Assembly (NCBI RefSeq): GCF_022788715.1
Contig: NZ_CP085167.1
Coordinates: forward strand, 1,485,001 to 1,549,000
DNA from: Sulfitobacter sp. DSM 110093
Lineage (GTDB): Bacteria > Pseudomonadota > Alphaproteobacteria > Rhodobacterales > Rhodobacteraceae
Reading direction: 5' to 3'
Length of the DNA: 64,000 bases
The translations under genes were made by a program, and so were the position numbers. Under the pieces are notes generated by a model. The model did no database searches. It saw only the letters and a program-made list of their open reading frames with translations, and had not been told where the DNA came from. Position 1 is the first letter of the stretch; every line of letters begins with the position of its first letter. Below, piece by piece: positions 28,041 through 38,651 of this stretch.

Positions 28041-28065
28041 GCCCCGGTCCAGCTTGGGCCGGGGC
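28041..28065 (-). terminator. Rho-independent terminator after the histidine kinase gene
   Basis: A stem of about 10 bp (28041-28050 with 28056-28065) lies 21 bp past the kinase stop. Read on the minus strand it is followed two bases later by a run of nine T residues (plus-strand A-run 28030-28038). On the plus strand only three T residues follow, so it may also end the acyl-CoA ligase transcript, less strongly. Confidence 0.8.
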
Positions 28066-28086
28066 CTTTGCACCCTAAACTGCCGT

Positions 28087-30138
28087 TCAGGCCGAGCGGC
28101 GCAGGTCACTGTCGGTCAGCGGACGCGGCAGGGTAAGCCTGAAGGTGCTTCCCACATCGACTGTGCTTTCCAGCGAAAGCCCACCGCCGTGCAGCGTGGC
28201 GAGCTGTTCGGCAATCGCAAGCCCCAGTCCCAAGCCGCCATTCTCCCGCGACATGGACCCATCAACTTGTTGAAAACGCAAGAAAACCCGTTCCAAGTTC
28301 TCTTCGGAGATGCCACAGCCGGTGTCGGTCACTGCGAAGGTGATCTCCTCGGCAGTCTGATGCATCTGGAGGTGAATATTCCCGCTGCGCGTAAATTTGA
28401 CCGCATTTGAAATCAGATTGTAAAGGATCTGCCGCAAGCGCACCGGATCGGCATTGGCTGTGGCGGTGCCGTTGTCTTCATAGGTCAGGGTCAGCCCCTT
28501 GGCCTCGGCATCTGGGCGCAGGTCATCGGCGACGGAGCGGGCGATATCGCTGGCCTCAATCTCTTGTAGATCAAGTTCCATCTTCCCACGGGCGACTTTG
28601 GTCCAATCCAGCAGGTCTTCGACAAGGCGCAGCATATGTTTTGACGATCCTGCAATGCCGCCTGCTTGGTTAGAGACAAAATTCTGGAACTCATCCACGC
28701 TGTTGCGGATTTCGGGCGTGGCGTTGGGGCTATTGGTCAGTGCAGTCTGCAAACGGCGCGCCTGTGGCAGTTTCTCGGCGTGCTGCAAAAAGGTCGCCCG
28801 GCCAGAGATTACGGTGAGTGGGGTGCGCAGTTCATGGCTGACGTTGTTCAGGAATTCGGTCTTTTCCCGGTCCGCCGCCTTGGCCGCGTCTAGCGCGCGC
28901 TTTTCGGTGGTCACGTCGGTCCAGATACCCACGGTGTACCCGTGCGGCGTGCGCGATTCCGTGACCTTGAGCCAGAAATTGTCCGAGACTTCTAGGTTAA
29001 AGGCGCCACTTGGGTTGCGGAAACGGGCAAGGCGCTTCGCAATCCATGCCTCGCGCTCTTCGACATTCTCGGGATGCTGATTGCGGGCCACCCAATGCCG
29101 CAGCAATTCTTCAATGGTCCTGCCGGGGACCAGAAGATCGGCGATCTCAGGGTGATACTCAAGGAACTTGCTGTTCACGGTGACCAACCGTTCCTTTTCA
29201 TCAAAAGCAATAAAGCCTTCTTGGATTGAGCCGATTCCCTCGGCCAAAAGGGCGTCGGCCTCTTGCTTTTTCAACGTAACCCGGCGGAACGCCCAAAGCC
29301 CGGCCATCAGTGCGATGGTCGCAACCAGCGCGAAGGCTACAAGGTAGGGGCTTTGCGGAGCATAGGGCGGCAGACCGTTAACCGGGCGTGCCGTGGCTTC
29401 CCATGTCTTGCCCAACAGCTCAAACCGGGTGCGCACCGGATCACCATCGTTGAGCGCCGAAGGCTCTATTTCTGGCGGGAGCGTGCCTGTCGGGAATGCG
29501 CGTAGGCTATAGGTATAGTCGGCGGCTTGATGGGGATTCTGATGCGGTTCAAACAGACGGTCGGGCTGGAACACGATCGACATCACGCCCCAAAAGCGCG
29601 GTGCACCAAGGCCGGTGGGCCGTTCAAAGACCGGATAATGCATGATATAGCCCCTACCGCCCTGCACAAGCGTCAGCGGACCTTCGATGGTTGGGCTTTG
29701 GCGGCGATAGGCATTTGCAACGCCTGATAACTGTGCGGGAATGTTTCTGTACGCCATGCCGATGGTCGGCCCATTCGGCTGTTTGGGATAGCTTTCGGTA
29801 ATGGTCAGATCTGGGGCGAGGGCAAAGGCCTTTATGCCGGGGTTCCGCTCCCTCAATTCCTTAACCAACAATTCAATCTTTTTGTCTTTGAACGACTCAC
29901 CCGAGAGCAGAATATTCTCGATGTTCTTGGTGACTAAGATCGTCTCTTGAAACTGGTGCTGCACCTGATTGCTGACTTCGTGCAGCGCTTGGCGCGCATC
30001 CTGACGCATGCTGGCGATATGCTGCTCGTAATCCAGTTTGACGATCGAATAGCTGATGCCAGCCACGCAGCACAGCACGATGAAATTGACGATGATATAC
30101 GCCTTGGATGTCGCGTAGTCCCGAAACGTGTTTCCCAC
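28087..30138 (-). CDS. CHASE-PAS sensor histidine kinase
   Basis: A 683-aa membrane-bound kinase. Order of parts: TM1 about residues 13-33, a periplasmic CHASE-type sensor about 40-250 (with the family-like QGGRGYIMHYPVF segment), TM2 about 264-284, a PAS-like domain about 300-415, a HisKA dimerisation domain with phospho-acceptor His435 in NNVSHELRTPL, and an ATPase domain with N box NLISNAVKF, G1 DTGCGI and G2 GGLGLGL. CHASE sensors bind small ligands outside the cell. No receiver domain is attached and no response-regulator gene is adjacent, so its partner lies elsewhere. A terminator closes the gene. Confidence 0.9.
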   Translation of the reverse strand: MGNTFRDYATSKAYIIVNFIVLCCVAGISYSIVKLDYEQHIASMRQDARQALHEVSNQVQHQFQETILVTKNIENILLSGESFKDKKIELLVKELRERNPGIKAFALAPDLTITESYPKQPNGPTIGMAYRNIPAQLSGVANAYRRQSPTIEGPLTLVQGGRGYIMHYPVFERPTGLGAPRFWGVMSIVFQPDRLFEPHQNPHQAADYTYSLRAFPTGTLPPEIEPSALNDGDPVRTRFELLGKTWEATARPVNGLPPYAPQSPYLVAFALVATIALMAGLWAFRRVTLKKQEADALLAEGIGSIQEGFIAFDEKERLVTVNSKFLEYHPEIADLLVPGRTIEELLRHWVARNQHPENVEEREAWIAKRLARFRNPSGAFNLEVSDNFWLKVTESRTPHGYTVGIWTDVTTEKRALDAAKAADREKTEFLNNVSHELRTPLTVISGRATFLQHAEKLPQARRLQTALTNSPNATPEIRNSVDEFQNFVSNQAGGIAGSSKHMLRLVEDLLDWTKVARGKMELDLQEIEASDIARSVADDLRPDAEAKGLTLTYEDNGTATANADPVRLRQILYNLISNAVKFTRSGNIHLQMHQTAEEITFAVTDTGCGISEENLERVFLRFQQVDGSMSRENGGLGLGLAIAEQLATLHGGGLSLESTVDVGSTFRLTLPRPLTDSDLRRSA

Positions 30139-30337
30139 GTTTTATCCTTTGCCTCCGGGCGCATTTGACATCGTTGGGCCATTTGCGCGTAGTTTACATC
30201 CTGCTGGCCGCTACCATTGATAGAAATCATGGCAAAATTCGGACATCCTCAAGCTATTCAAGTGATTGATCTGCGAGAAACCAGCGGGTTTCAAAATGGC
30301 TGATGTCGCGCCTCACTAGGGCAGCGGTAAATCAGCG

Positions 30338-30411
30338 TGGAGCGGGTAACGAGAATCGAACTCGTAACTAAAGCTTGGGAAGCTGCCGTGATACCTTTTC
30401 ACCATACCCGC
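30338..30411 (-). tRNA. tRNA-Gly (anticodon CCC)
   Basis: Read on the minus strand from 30411: acceptor stem GCGGGTA pairs perfectly with TACCCGC, D stem GTGA with TCAC, anticodon loop TTCCCAA gives CCC, and the T arm ACGAG-TTCGATT-CTCGT is perfect, followed by discriminator T and an encoded CCA (30340-30338). The anticodon stem has a C-U mismatch at 28-42 and a G-U pair at 27-43. Length is 74 nt with CCA. A sigma-70 promoter lies 11 bp upstream. The rest of the 314-bp gap between the kinase and methyltransferase genes shows nothing else I can identify. Confidence 0.93.
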
Positions 30412-30422
30412 GCGCTGAGGTT

Positions 30423-30451
30423 GAGATAATCGGCGTGCAGGAGAAGGTCAA
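30423..30451 (-). promoter_or_regulatory. Predicted sigma-70 promoter of tRNA-Gly
   Basis: On the minus strand TTGACC (-35, 30451-30446) and TATCTC (-10, 30428-30423) are separated by exactly 17 bp; the mature tRNA begins 11 bp after the -10. The element starts just 1 bp beyond the stop codon of the methyltransferase gene on the same strand. Confidence 0.65.
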
Positions 30452-30452
30452 G

Positions 30453-31298
30453 TCAGGGTTTGGTGGCGGTGACGAAATTGATCTCGGCGGGCAGGCGCAG
30501 GGGGCCGTTTTGCGCGTAGGGCCGCAGGGCGTCGGCGATGGTTTGGCGCAATTCGGCCACCTGTGTTGGGGGTGCGTTGAAATAATTAATCGTACCGCTT
30601 GCCGGACCAATATCACACATCTGTTGGGCCAAACCTTCGACCGAGCCTGCGGGCGTTAGATCAAGCTTCATCACCTCACATTTGATGTCGGCAAAGCCTG
30701 CTTGCGTGAGGGTCGCGTCCACCCGTTGGGGATCGCGAAAGGCGAAGGGGCCGGGGGCGTCGGGGTCGGTTTTGGGCATGGCACCGATGGTCGCGCGGGC
30801 AGCACGGGCGGGTAGGGTGAAGAAGGGGTTTTCAGGGATTTGCCCCCAAGCGGCAAAGCTGATCCGCGCGCCGGAGCGAAGCTGCGCAGCCATGCGGGTA
30901 AAGCTGAGAACTGGGTCGGAAAAGAACATCACCCCAAAGCGTGAGATCAGGCGATCATAGGGCGGATCGAGGCGCAATGCGGTGGCGTCGCCGTGGTGAA
31001 AGGTGATTTGGGGCAGGGCGGCCGCCCGCTGCCGCGCCAGATCAAGCAGCGGCTCCGAAACGTCAACGCCCAGCACCGCGCCCCTGTCACCCAACGCTTG
31101 CGCGGCAGCGAGGCAGCCCGCGCCCGCGCCGCAACCGATGTCCAGCACGCGTAAGCCGGGGCGCAGGTCTGCCCGTGTCAGCACACCGTCGAGCACCGGC
31201 TGCATGAGGGTATCTAACTCTGCCTGTCGCGCGACCCATTTATGGCCCGCAGCACTGCTCCAGAAGTCGATCTGATCGCTGTTGCCTTGATCGCTCAT
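30453..31298 (-). CDS. Class I SAM-dependent methyltransferase
   Basis: A 281-aa Rossmann-fold methyltransferase. Motif I is VLDIGCGAGAGCLAAA near residues 50-65, motif II acidic loop VLGVDVSEPLL follows, and post-I HHGDATALRL and the motif III-IV region (YDRLISRFGVMFFSDP) are visible, a pattern of the UbiE/Methyltransf_11/25 group acting on small molecules. The substrate is unknown. Its start overlaps the stop of the upstream corrinoid-activation-type gene by 1 bp, so the two are translationally coupled and probably work together. Confidence 0.85.
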   Translation of the reverse strand: MSDQGNSDQIDFWSSAAGHKWVARQAELDTLMQPVLDGVLTRADLRPGLRVLDIGCGAGAGCLAAAQALGDRGAVLGVDVSEPLLDLARQRAAALPQITFHHGDATALRLDPPYDRLISRFGVMFFSDPVLSFTRMAAQLRSGARISFAAWGQIPENPFFTLPARAARATIGAMPKTDPDAPGPFAFRDPQRVDATLTQAGFADIKCEVMKLDLTPAGSVEGLAQQMCDIGPASGTINYFNAPPTQVAELRQTIADALRPYAQNGPLRLPAEINFVTATKP

Positions 31299-33358
31299 TA
31301 CGATGTCTTCCGTCTTCTGCGCCGTCCGCCACGTGCGCCCTCTGCACCGCCAGCACCACCGCCGCCCGTGTTGAAAGTAACATCCGGCAGGGCCACGAGG
31401 CTGTTGAGGATCGGGAAGGGCTCGACCGCGTTGGGAATGGCAGAGGCATTGACAAAATGCTCTTGAAAGCGCGGTTCGACAGCGGTTTCGATCTTGTGGA
31501 TGGCGCGCACCGTGGCCTCGATCTCGGCCCGGGCGTCGGTGTTGAGCAGGGCAATCCGCGCCCCCGTGCCTGCCGCATTACCCGCGCTGGTCACTTTGTC
31601 GAGCGGCGCGTCGGGAATCATGCCCAGCACCATCGCGTGACGCGGGCTGATATGCGCGCCGAAGGCCCCGGCGAGCACAACGCGGTCCACTTTATCGACG
31701 CCGAATTTGTCCATCAGCAGACGTGCGCCGGAATAGAGCGCGGCCTTGGCCATTTGGATTTCACGGATGTCGCGGTTGGTCACCGTTATCTTTGGTCCGC
31801 CTTTTTCCGTGCCGTCATAGACCAGATAGCTGTTGGTGCGGCCATCGGCGAAAACCGATGGGGAGCCAGTCTGCTCTGTGCTGCCGATCAGGCCGGGCGC
31901 GTCGACGATGCCGTGAATGCGCATTTCCGCGACCATCTCAATGATGCCCGAGCCGCAGATTCCGGTTATCCCCGTGCTTGCGACGGCGTCTTCAAAACCC
32001 TCGTCGTCGGACCAGATATCACAGCCGATCACTTTGAACCGCGCCACTTTGGTTTCGGGGTCAATCTCGACCCGCTCAATCGCGCCGGGGGCCGCGCGTT
32101 GGCCAGAACTGATCTGCGCACCCTCGAAAGCGGGCCCGGTGGGAGAGGAGCAGGCCAGCACCTTTTCCTTGTTGCCCAGCAGGATCTCTGCGTTAGTGCC
32201 CACGTCAACCACCAGCATCAGATCATCCGATTTCTCAGGCGCTTCGGACAGGGCAACGGCGGCGGCGTCGGCCCCCACATGACCCGCGATACACGGCAGC
32301 AGATAGACCCGCGCAGAGGGGGGGATATTGAGGTCCAGATCCTCGGCCCGTAAACGCAGCGCACCCGAGGTCGCGAGCGCGAACGGCGCTTGGCCCAGCT
32401 CAAACGGATCAATGCCCAGCAGCAGGTGGTGCATCACCGGGTTGCAGACAAATACAGCATCAACGATCAGGTTTGGCTCTATAGCGCCTTCTTCGGCGAT
32501 CTGGGCGAAGAGCGCGTTCATCCCGTCGCGCACCGCGCGAGTCATCTCTTGGGCGCCTTCGGGGTTCATCATCGAATAGCTAACACGGCTCATCAGGTCT
32601 TCGCCAAAGCGGATCTGCGGGTTCATCACGCCAGAGGAAGCCACGACCTCTCCGGTTTGCAGATCACACAGATGCGCCGCGATGGTGGTGGAGCCCAGAT
32701 CAACCGCCAGCCCGTAGACGGTGCCGTCATAGTACCCCGGCCAGATGTTCATGATCCGGGCCGGGTTCTCCTGATCCCCAAGGTGCACGGCGACTGTCAC
32801 CTTCCATGCGCCCTTGCGCAGGACCGGCTGCATTATCTGGAGGATGTGCAGATCGGCGGTGACCTTCTCCAGCTCCCATTGTTCGCTCAGCGCGGTGCGC
32901 AGCCGCTCCAGATCACCCGAAGGTTCATGCATGTCGGGCTCTGTCACTTCAACGTAGAAGAGTTTGACCGAAGGGTTCAGCACGATATCACGCGCTTCGG
33001 CGCGTTTGCGGACCACCTGTTTGTGCACTTGGCTCTCTGGTGGCACGTCAATCACCACGTCGCCCTGCACCGTGGCCTGACAGCCCAGACGGCGGCCCTC
33101 TTTCAGGCCACGTTTCTCGTCATAGCGCTCCTCGACCGCGTTCCAGTCGCTCAGCGCATCAGGGGCGACGGTGACGCCATGTTTGGAAAACTGCCCATAG
33201 CCCGGCGAGACCTGACATTTCGAACAGATGCCGCGCCCGCCACAGACCGAGTCCAAGTCAACGCCCAACTGCCGTGCGGCGGTCAGCACCGGTGTGCCTT
33301 TGGGAAAGCGCCCTCTCTTGCCGGAGGGCGTGAAAATCACGAGGGGATCACTGCTCAT
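31298..33358 (-). CDS. Ferredoxin-ASKHA protein (DUF4445), reductive activator of corrinoid proteins type
   Basis: A 686-aa protein. The N terminus is a plant-type [2Fe-2S] ferredoxin with Cys39, Cys45, Cys48 and Cys93 (CGGRGICSKC, then GCQATVQGD). The rest is the DUF4445/ASKHA region with the ATP-site segments YGLAVDLGSTTIAAHL, LMLVVDVGTNAEILLG and VVLAGAFGAH. Such proteins (RACo, RamA) use ATP to reduce inactive Co(II) corrinoid proteins so that they can take a methyl group. It ends in an Arg/Lys-rich tail (GRRRRRKTS). Its usual partners, MttB-like methyltransferase and corrinoid protein genes, are absent from the window, and the SAM methyltransferase follows directly. Confidence 0.88.
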   Translation of the reverse strand: MSSDPLVIFTPSGKRGRFPKGTPVLTAARQLGVDLDSVCGGRGICSKCQVSPGYGQFSKHGVTVAPDALSDWNAVEERYDEKRGLKEGRRLGCQATVQGDVVIDVPPESQVHKQVVRKRAEARDIVLNPSVKLFYVEVTEPDMHEPSGDLERLRTALSEQWELEKVTADLHILQIMQPVLRKGAWKVTVAVHLGDQENPARIMNIWPGYYDGTVYGLAVDLGSTTIAAHLCDLQTGEVVASSGVMNPQIRFGEDLMSRVSYSMMNPEGAQEMTRAVRDGMNALFAQIAEEGAIEPNLIVDAVFVCNPVMHHLLLGIDPFELGQAPFALATSGALRLRAEDLDLNIPPSARVYLLPCIAGHVGADAAAVALSEAPEKSDDLMLVVDVGTNAEILLGNKEKVLACSSPTGPAFEGAQISSGQRAAPGAIERVEIDPETKVARFKVIGCDIWSDDEGFEDAVASTGITGICGSGIIEMVAEMRIHGIVDAPGLIGSTEQTGSPSVFADGRTNSYLVYDGTEKGGPKITVTNRDIREIQMAKAALYSGARLLMDKFGVDKVDRVVLAGAFGAHISPRHAMVLGMIPDAPLDKVTSAGNAAGTGARIALLNTDARAEIEATVRAIHKIETAVEPRFQEHFVNASAIPNAVEPFPILNSLVALPDVTFNTGGGGAGGAEGARGGRRRRRKTS

Positions 33359-33548
33359 CAGGGCCGTCCTTTACTTCTTTGCGCCACCATAGCGTCCCGC
33401 GCGGCAGGGGAAAGGCACTGCGCGGCAATTCGTTAGGCGCGCACGTCATTGCAGCCTTGCGGCTTACGCTGGGGAATAGGTCTTTCCAATCCGGGCCATC
33501 CGTGAAATAGGAAACCGCCAAATGAACCCATCCAGACCGAGGTGTTAA

Positions 33549-34997
<1,449 letters not shown>

Positions 34998-35047
34998 CAA
35001 GCAAAGAGAACGGCCTTCGGGCCCTTCGTGACAAAAAGGAAGATGCC

Positions 35048-36208
35048 ATGACCCCGGGCGCGCGCGTATCGGCTGCGATAGAAGTTTTGGACGCGATCGC
35101 CGGGGGGCTGGCCGCCGAACAGGCGCTAACCCGTTGGGCGCGACAGAGCCGTTTTGCCGGTTCCAAAGATCGGGCTGCTGTGCGGGATCATGTATTTGAT
35201 GTGCTGCGCCAAAAACGAACTGCGGCGCATTATGGCAGTGGTGAGACGGGTCGCGCGTTAATGATTGGTATGCTGCACGGGCAGAAGGCTGATCTAGAAG
35301 CGCTATTCACAGGTGAGGGGCACGCGCCCACTCCGTTGAGCGAGGAGGAGCGCCGGTTCCCGCAAACACCCGAAGATCGCGCGACAAACCTTAACTTGCC
35401 CGACTGGCTGCTACCCCTGTTTGATACCGCACTTGGTGAGAAAGCAGATGCCGCCGCCTTAGCGCTGCAGGAACGTGGGCCCGTTTGCCTGCGGGTTAAC
35501 ACAGCGCGGATAGAAGTGGCCGCCGCACAAGCGCTACTGGCCGAAGATGGCGTTCAAACCCGCGACAACCCTTTGGCCGCTGCCGCACTGACAGTCACCG
35601 AAGGCCCGCGCCGGATACGAAATTCACGGGCGTTTATTGATGGTTATGTCGAATTGCAGGATGCAGCCAGCCAAGCCGTTGTCGCTGGTTTGCCTTTGGG
35701 TGGACGGGTGCTCGATTATTGCGCCGGGGGCGGAGGCAAGGCGCTGGCTTTGGCGATGGACCCGTCACGGCAAATCACCGCCCATGACATCGACCCGCGC
35801 CGTATGAGCGATCTGCCGCTCCGCGCTGAACGCGCTGGCGTGGAGATTTCGATTGCAGACCGCGAACAGGTCGTGGCTGACGACCCCTATGATCTTGTCC
35901 TGTGCGATGCGCCTTGTTCGGGCTCTGGCGCATGGCGGCGCGCGGCGGAAGGAAAATGGACCCTTACCTCCGATCGCCTGACCGAATTGACCGGCATTCA
36001 GGATCAAATTCTTGATGCTACAGCGACACTTACAGCGGCACAGGGCGTATTGGCCTATGCGACATGCTCTTTGTTCCGAGAAGAGAACGAAGCACGGGTA
36101 GACGCTTTTTTGACCCGCCATCCGGAGTGGAAAACGACGCGAATGGACCGCTATGACGTCACTTCCGAGGGCGACGGCTTCTTCGTAGCACAGTTGACGC
36201 GCGATTAA
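35048..36208 (+). CDS. RsmB/NOP family RNA cytosine-5 methyltransferase
   Basis: A 386-aa SAM-dependent enzyme that makes 5-methylcytosine in RNA; in E. coli the related RsmB acts on 16S rRNA. The SAM-binding motif DYCAGGGGKALALAMD is near residue 224, motif IV with the release Cys is DAPCSGSGAWRR, and motif VI with the nucleophilic Cys is YATCSLFREEN. The N-terminal domain (residues 1-150) is shorter and unlike NusB, so this is the compact alphaproteobacterial form; which rRNA or tRNA base it modifies cannot be told from sequence. Confidence 0.85.
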   Translation: MTPGARVSAAIEVLDAIAGGLAAEQALTRWARQSRFAGSKDRAAVRDHVFDVLRQKRTAAHYGSGETGRALMIGMLHGQKADLEALFTGEGHAPTPLSEEERRFPQTPEDRATNLNLPDWLLPLFDTALGEKADAAALALQERGPVCLRVNTARIEVAAAQALLAEDGVQTRDNPLAAAALTVTEGPRRIRNSRAFIDGYVELQDAASQAVVAGLPLGGRVLDYCAGGGGKALALAMDPSRQITAHDIDPRRMSDLPLRAERAGVEISIADREQVVADDPYDLVLCDAPCSGSGAWRRAAEGKWTLTSDRLTELTGIQDQILDATATLTAAQGVLAYATCSLFREENEARVDAFLTRHPEWKTTRMDRYDVTSEGDGFFVAQLTRD

Positions 36209-36248
36209 ATACCCCCATAATCAACCAATGCGTGCAAAGCAGTTAGAG

Positions 36249-36263
36249 TTAAAGCCTGCTTAA
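36249..36263 (+). promoter_or_regulatory. Perfect CtrA box upstream of cckA
   Basis: TTAA (36249-36252), seven bases, TTAA (36260-36263): an exact full CtrA site in the 103-bp gap before cckA, ending 48 bp from its start codon. CckA is the kinase at the top of the phosphorelay that phosphorylates CtrA, so this would place cckA under its own pathway. Confidence 0.55.
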
Positions 36264-36311
36264 CCTCTATCGCACGTAATAGTCGTATGATTCGGTTGTT
36301 AGGGGAAATGC

Positions 36312-38618
36312 GTGCAGCAGGACGTCCGCCATTCAACGATTGGGGGCCAGGTAGGTCAAGGCCGGCTATGGTTGCTTGGGCTATTGGCTATGGCCGCAGC
36401 CGGTCTTGCGCTCCGTAGCACAGAGGTTGTGATAGCAATCGGCTTTACAGTATCCGCTATTACGTTTGGGTTGATATTGCTGGGGTACTTAGGTCTCCAC
36501 CTAAGCACTAAAGCGCGGGATCAGGCGCGCTCTGCCGGGGTGATAGATTTCATCGCTGACGACGCCACGCCCAGCTTCATTGTAGCGGCGGACAGGCAGA
36601 TTCTGTATCGCAATCAGGCGGCTGAAGTGCAGTTTGGCGGTCAGCAGGAAGAGACCCTTGCGGGGGTCCTGCAGACGCATTTTTCCAATCCTGTTAGCCT
36701 CCTTTATCGCCTTCAATCGCGGGCGGCCGTAAGTGGCACTGCGCGAGAGGAAGTAATTACCCGCAAGGGCCCGGTTCGGATATCTGCCCACCAGCTTTCT
36801 GTTGAGCGTATCTTGTGGCGGATTGATCCCGTTCCCGCCCGCGACGGCGCGCGCAGTGCTCAGGAAAGCATGGCACTACCGATGGTGATGGTCGGTCGTA
36901 GCGGGGCTATCCTTTTTATGAATGACGCGGCACGCACCGTTGTTGGGGACCGGGTGAAATCCTTGGACCGGTTATTTATCTCGCTCCCTATAACGCCCGG
37001 GACCGTTACTGAAATCACAACTGCTGCGGGCAATCGGCAAGTTCTGGTAGGTGAGATTGAGGCAGGTGCCAATCGTCGCGCAATCTATCTCTTGCCGCCG
37101 CCCGAAGGGGCTAACTCTGCGACTGACTTGGGCTGGGAATCTTTCCAAGACCTTCCCGTACCCCTGATTAAGCTTGGCCCTGATGGAACTGTACTGGCCT
37201 TCAACCGTATGGCGGCTAAGTTGCTTGGCGTATCGCTCCGACGGAAAGCACATCTTTCGCAGTTAATGGAAGGCTTGGGCCGCTCTATCTCGGATTGGTT
37301 GGATGACAGTCTGGCGGGGCGACTGGTGCAGAAATCCGAATTTCTTAGGCTAACCCGTACGGATCAGGAGATCTTTGTGCAGGTCTCGCTTAACCGGATA
37401 TCGGACGGAGAAGAACCGGCTCTGATCGCGGTACTGCAGGACGCGACTGAGTTGAAATCCCTTGAGGCGCAATTTGTGCAGAGCCAGAAAATGCAGGCCA
37501 TCGGCCAGTTGGCAGGCGGCGTGGCGCATGACTTTAACAATCTTCTCACCGCTATTTCGGGCCATTGCGATCTGCTCTTGCTGCGCCATGATCAAGGCGA
37601 TCCCGATTTTAGCGATTTGGTTCAGATCAACCAGAACGCCAATCGGGCCGCTGCCCTTGTCGGTCAGTTGCTCGCCTTCTCCCGCAAGCAAACTTTGCGC
37701 CCTGAAACGCTTAACATGCGCGATACGCTGGCCGATCTAACCCATCTGCTCAACCGTTTGGTCGGAGAAAAGGTAACGCTTACGCTAAGCCATGATCCGG
37801 TGTTGGCCCCCATTCGCGCAGACAAGCGTCAATTGGAGCAGGTGTTGATGAACCTCGTCGTAAATGCGCGCGACGCAATGCCGGCTGGGGGGGAGATCCG
37901 CATCGTGACCGAGGTGAGCACTCTCGAGCAGCCGCTTGAGCGGGACCGGGTCAGCGTGCCCGCTGGCCGCTATGTAACTGTCCAAGTGAATGATGATGGC
38001 ACCGGGATCCCGCGGGATAGACTGCAAAAGGTATTTGAGCCATTTTTCACCACCAAACGGACGGGTGAAGGCACGGGCCTAGGTCTCTCAACCGCTTATG
38101 GCATCGTCAAACAAACGGGCGGGTTTATCTTTGTCGACAGCGAGGTGGGGCGGGGGACATCTTTCATCCTGTATTTTCCCGTGCTCGAAGGGCAGCCCAC
38201 GACGGTTTCTCGGGCTTCTGTGTCTCAACCGGAGGAGGGGCTGCCGCAGCGTTCGGATGGGGTGATCTTGTTGGTAGAAGATGAAGCGCCAGTGCGGGCC
38301 TTTGCCAGCCGCGCTTTGCGCCTGCGCGGATATACTGTCTTGGAGGCGGAATCAGCGGAAGCTGCATTGAAAACTCTCGAAGACAAAGACCTTGCGATCG
38401 ACGTCTTTGTGACAGATGTTGTGATGCCCGGAATGGACGGCCCAAGCTGGGTGCGTCAGGCACTTAAACAGCGACCCGATGTGCGTGTCGTCTTCGTTTC
38501 AGGCTATGCGGAGGATAACTTTGGCGAGGAGCAGTCGAAAATTCCAAACTCGGTCTTTCTGCCTAAACCTTTTTCACTGACTGATCTGACCAACACGGTA
38601 CATAACCAATTGCACTAA
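36312..38618 (+). CDS. cckA: Hybrid sensor histidine kinase CckA
   Basis: A 768-aa membrane kinase-phosphatase that through ChpT controls CtrA phosphorylation; in roseobacters this route governs motility, gene transfer agents and density-dependent traits. Order: two membrane segments (about 17-34 and 40-62), two PAS-like regions (about 75-175 and 280-385), HisKA with His406 in [15 protein letters not shown] (the CckA hallmark with [11 protein letters not shown] before it), an ATPase domain ([25 protein letters not shown]) and a receiver with Asp702 and Lys752 (PKPFS). The start is GTG at 36312 behind a GGGGAA ribosome site; the ATG at 36308 is out of frame. Confidence 0.93.
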   Translation: MQQDVRHSTIGGQVGQGRLWLLGLLAMAAAGLALRSTEVVIAIGFTVSAITFGLILLGYLGLHLSTKARDQARSAGVIDFIADDATPSFIVAADRQILYRNQAAEVQFGGQQEETLAGVLQTHFSNPVSLLYRLQSRAAVSGTAREEVITRKGPVRISAHQLSVERILWRIDPVPARDGARSAQESMALPMVMVGRSGAILFMNDAARTVVGDRVKSLDRLFISLPITPGTVTEITTAAGNRQVLVGEIEAGANRRAIYLLPPPEGANSATDLGWESFQDLPVPLIKLGPDGTVLAFNRMAAKLLGVSLRRKAHLSQLMEGLGRSISDWLDDSLAGRLVQKSEFLRLTRTDQEIFVQVSLNRISDGEEPALIAVLQDATELKSLEAQFVQSQKMQAIGQLAGGVAHDFNNLLTAISGHCDLLLLRHDQGDPDFSDLVQINQNANRAAALVGQLLAFSRKQTLRPETLNMRDTLADLTHLLNRLVGEKVTLTLSHDPVLAPIRADKRQLEQVLMNLVVNARDAMPAGGEIRIVTEVSTLEQPLERDRVSVPAGRYVTVQVNDDGTGIPRDRLQKVFEPFFTTKRTGEGTGLGLSTAYGIVKQTGGFIFVDSEVGRGTSFILYFPVLEGQPTTVSRASVSQPEEGLPQRSDGVILLVEDEAPVRAFASRALRLRGYTVLEAESAEAALKTLEDKDLAIDVFVTDVVMPGMDGPSWVRQALKQRPDVRVVFVSGYAEDNFGEEQSKIPNSVFLPKPFSLTDLTNTVHNQLH

Positions 38619-38651
38619 ACACTATGCCCCAAACATTTAAATAAGTTCCAG

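Noticed and set aside
31457..32353. A 298-codon plus-strand frame inside the corrinoid-activation-type gene
   Set aside because: Antisense shadow without domain, start signal or spacing to neighbours.
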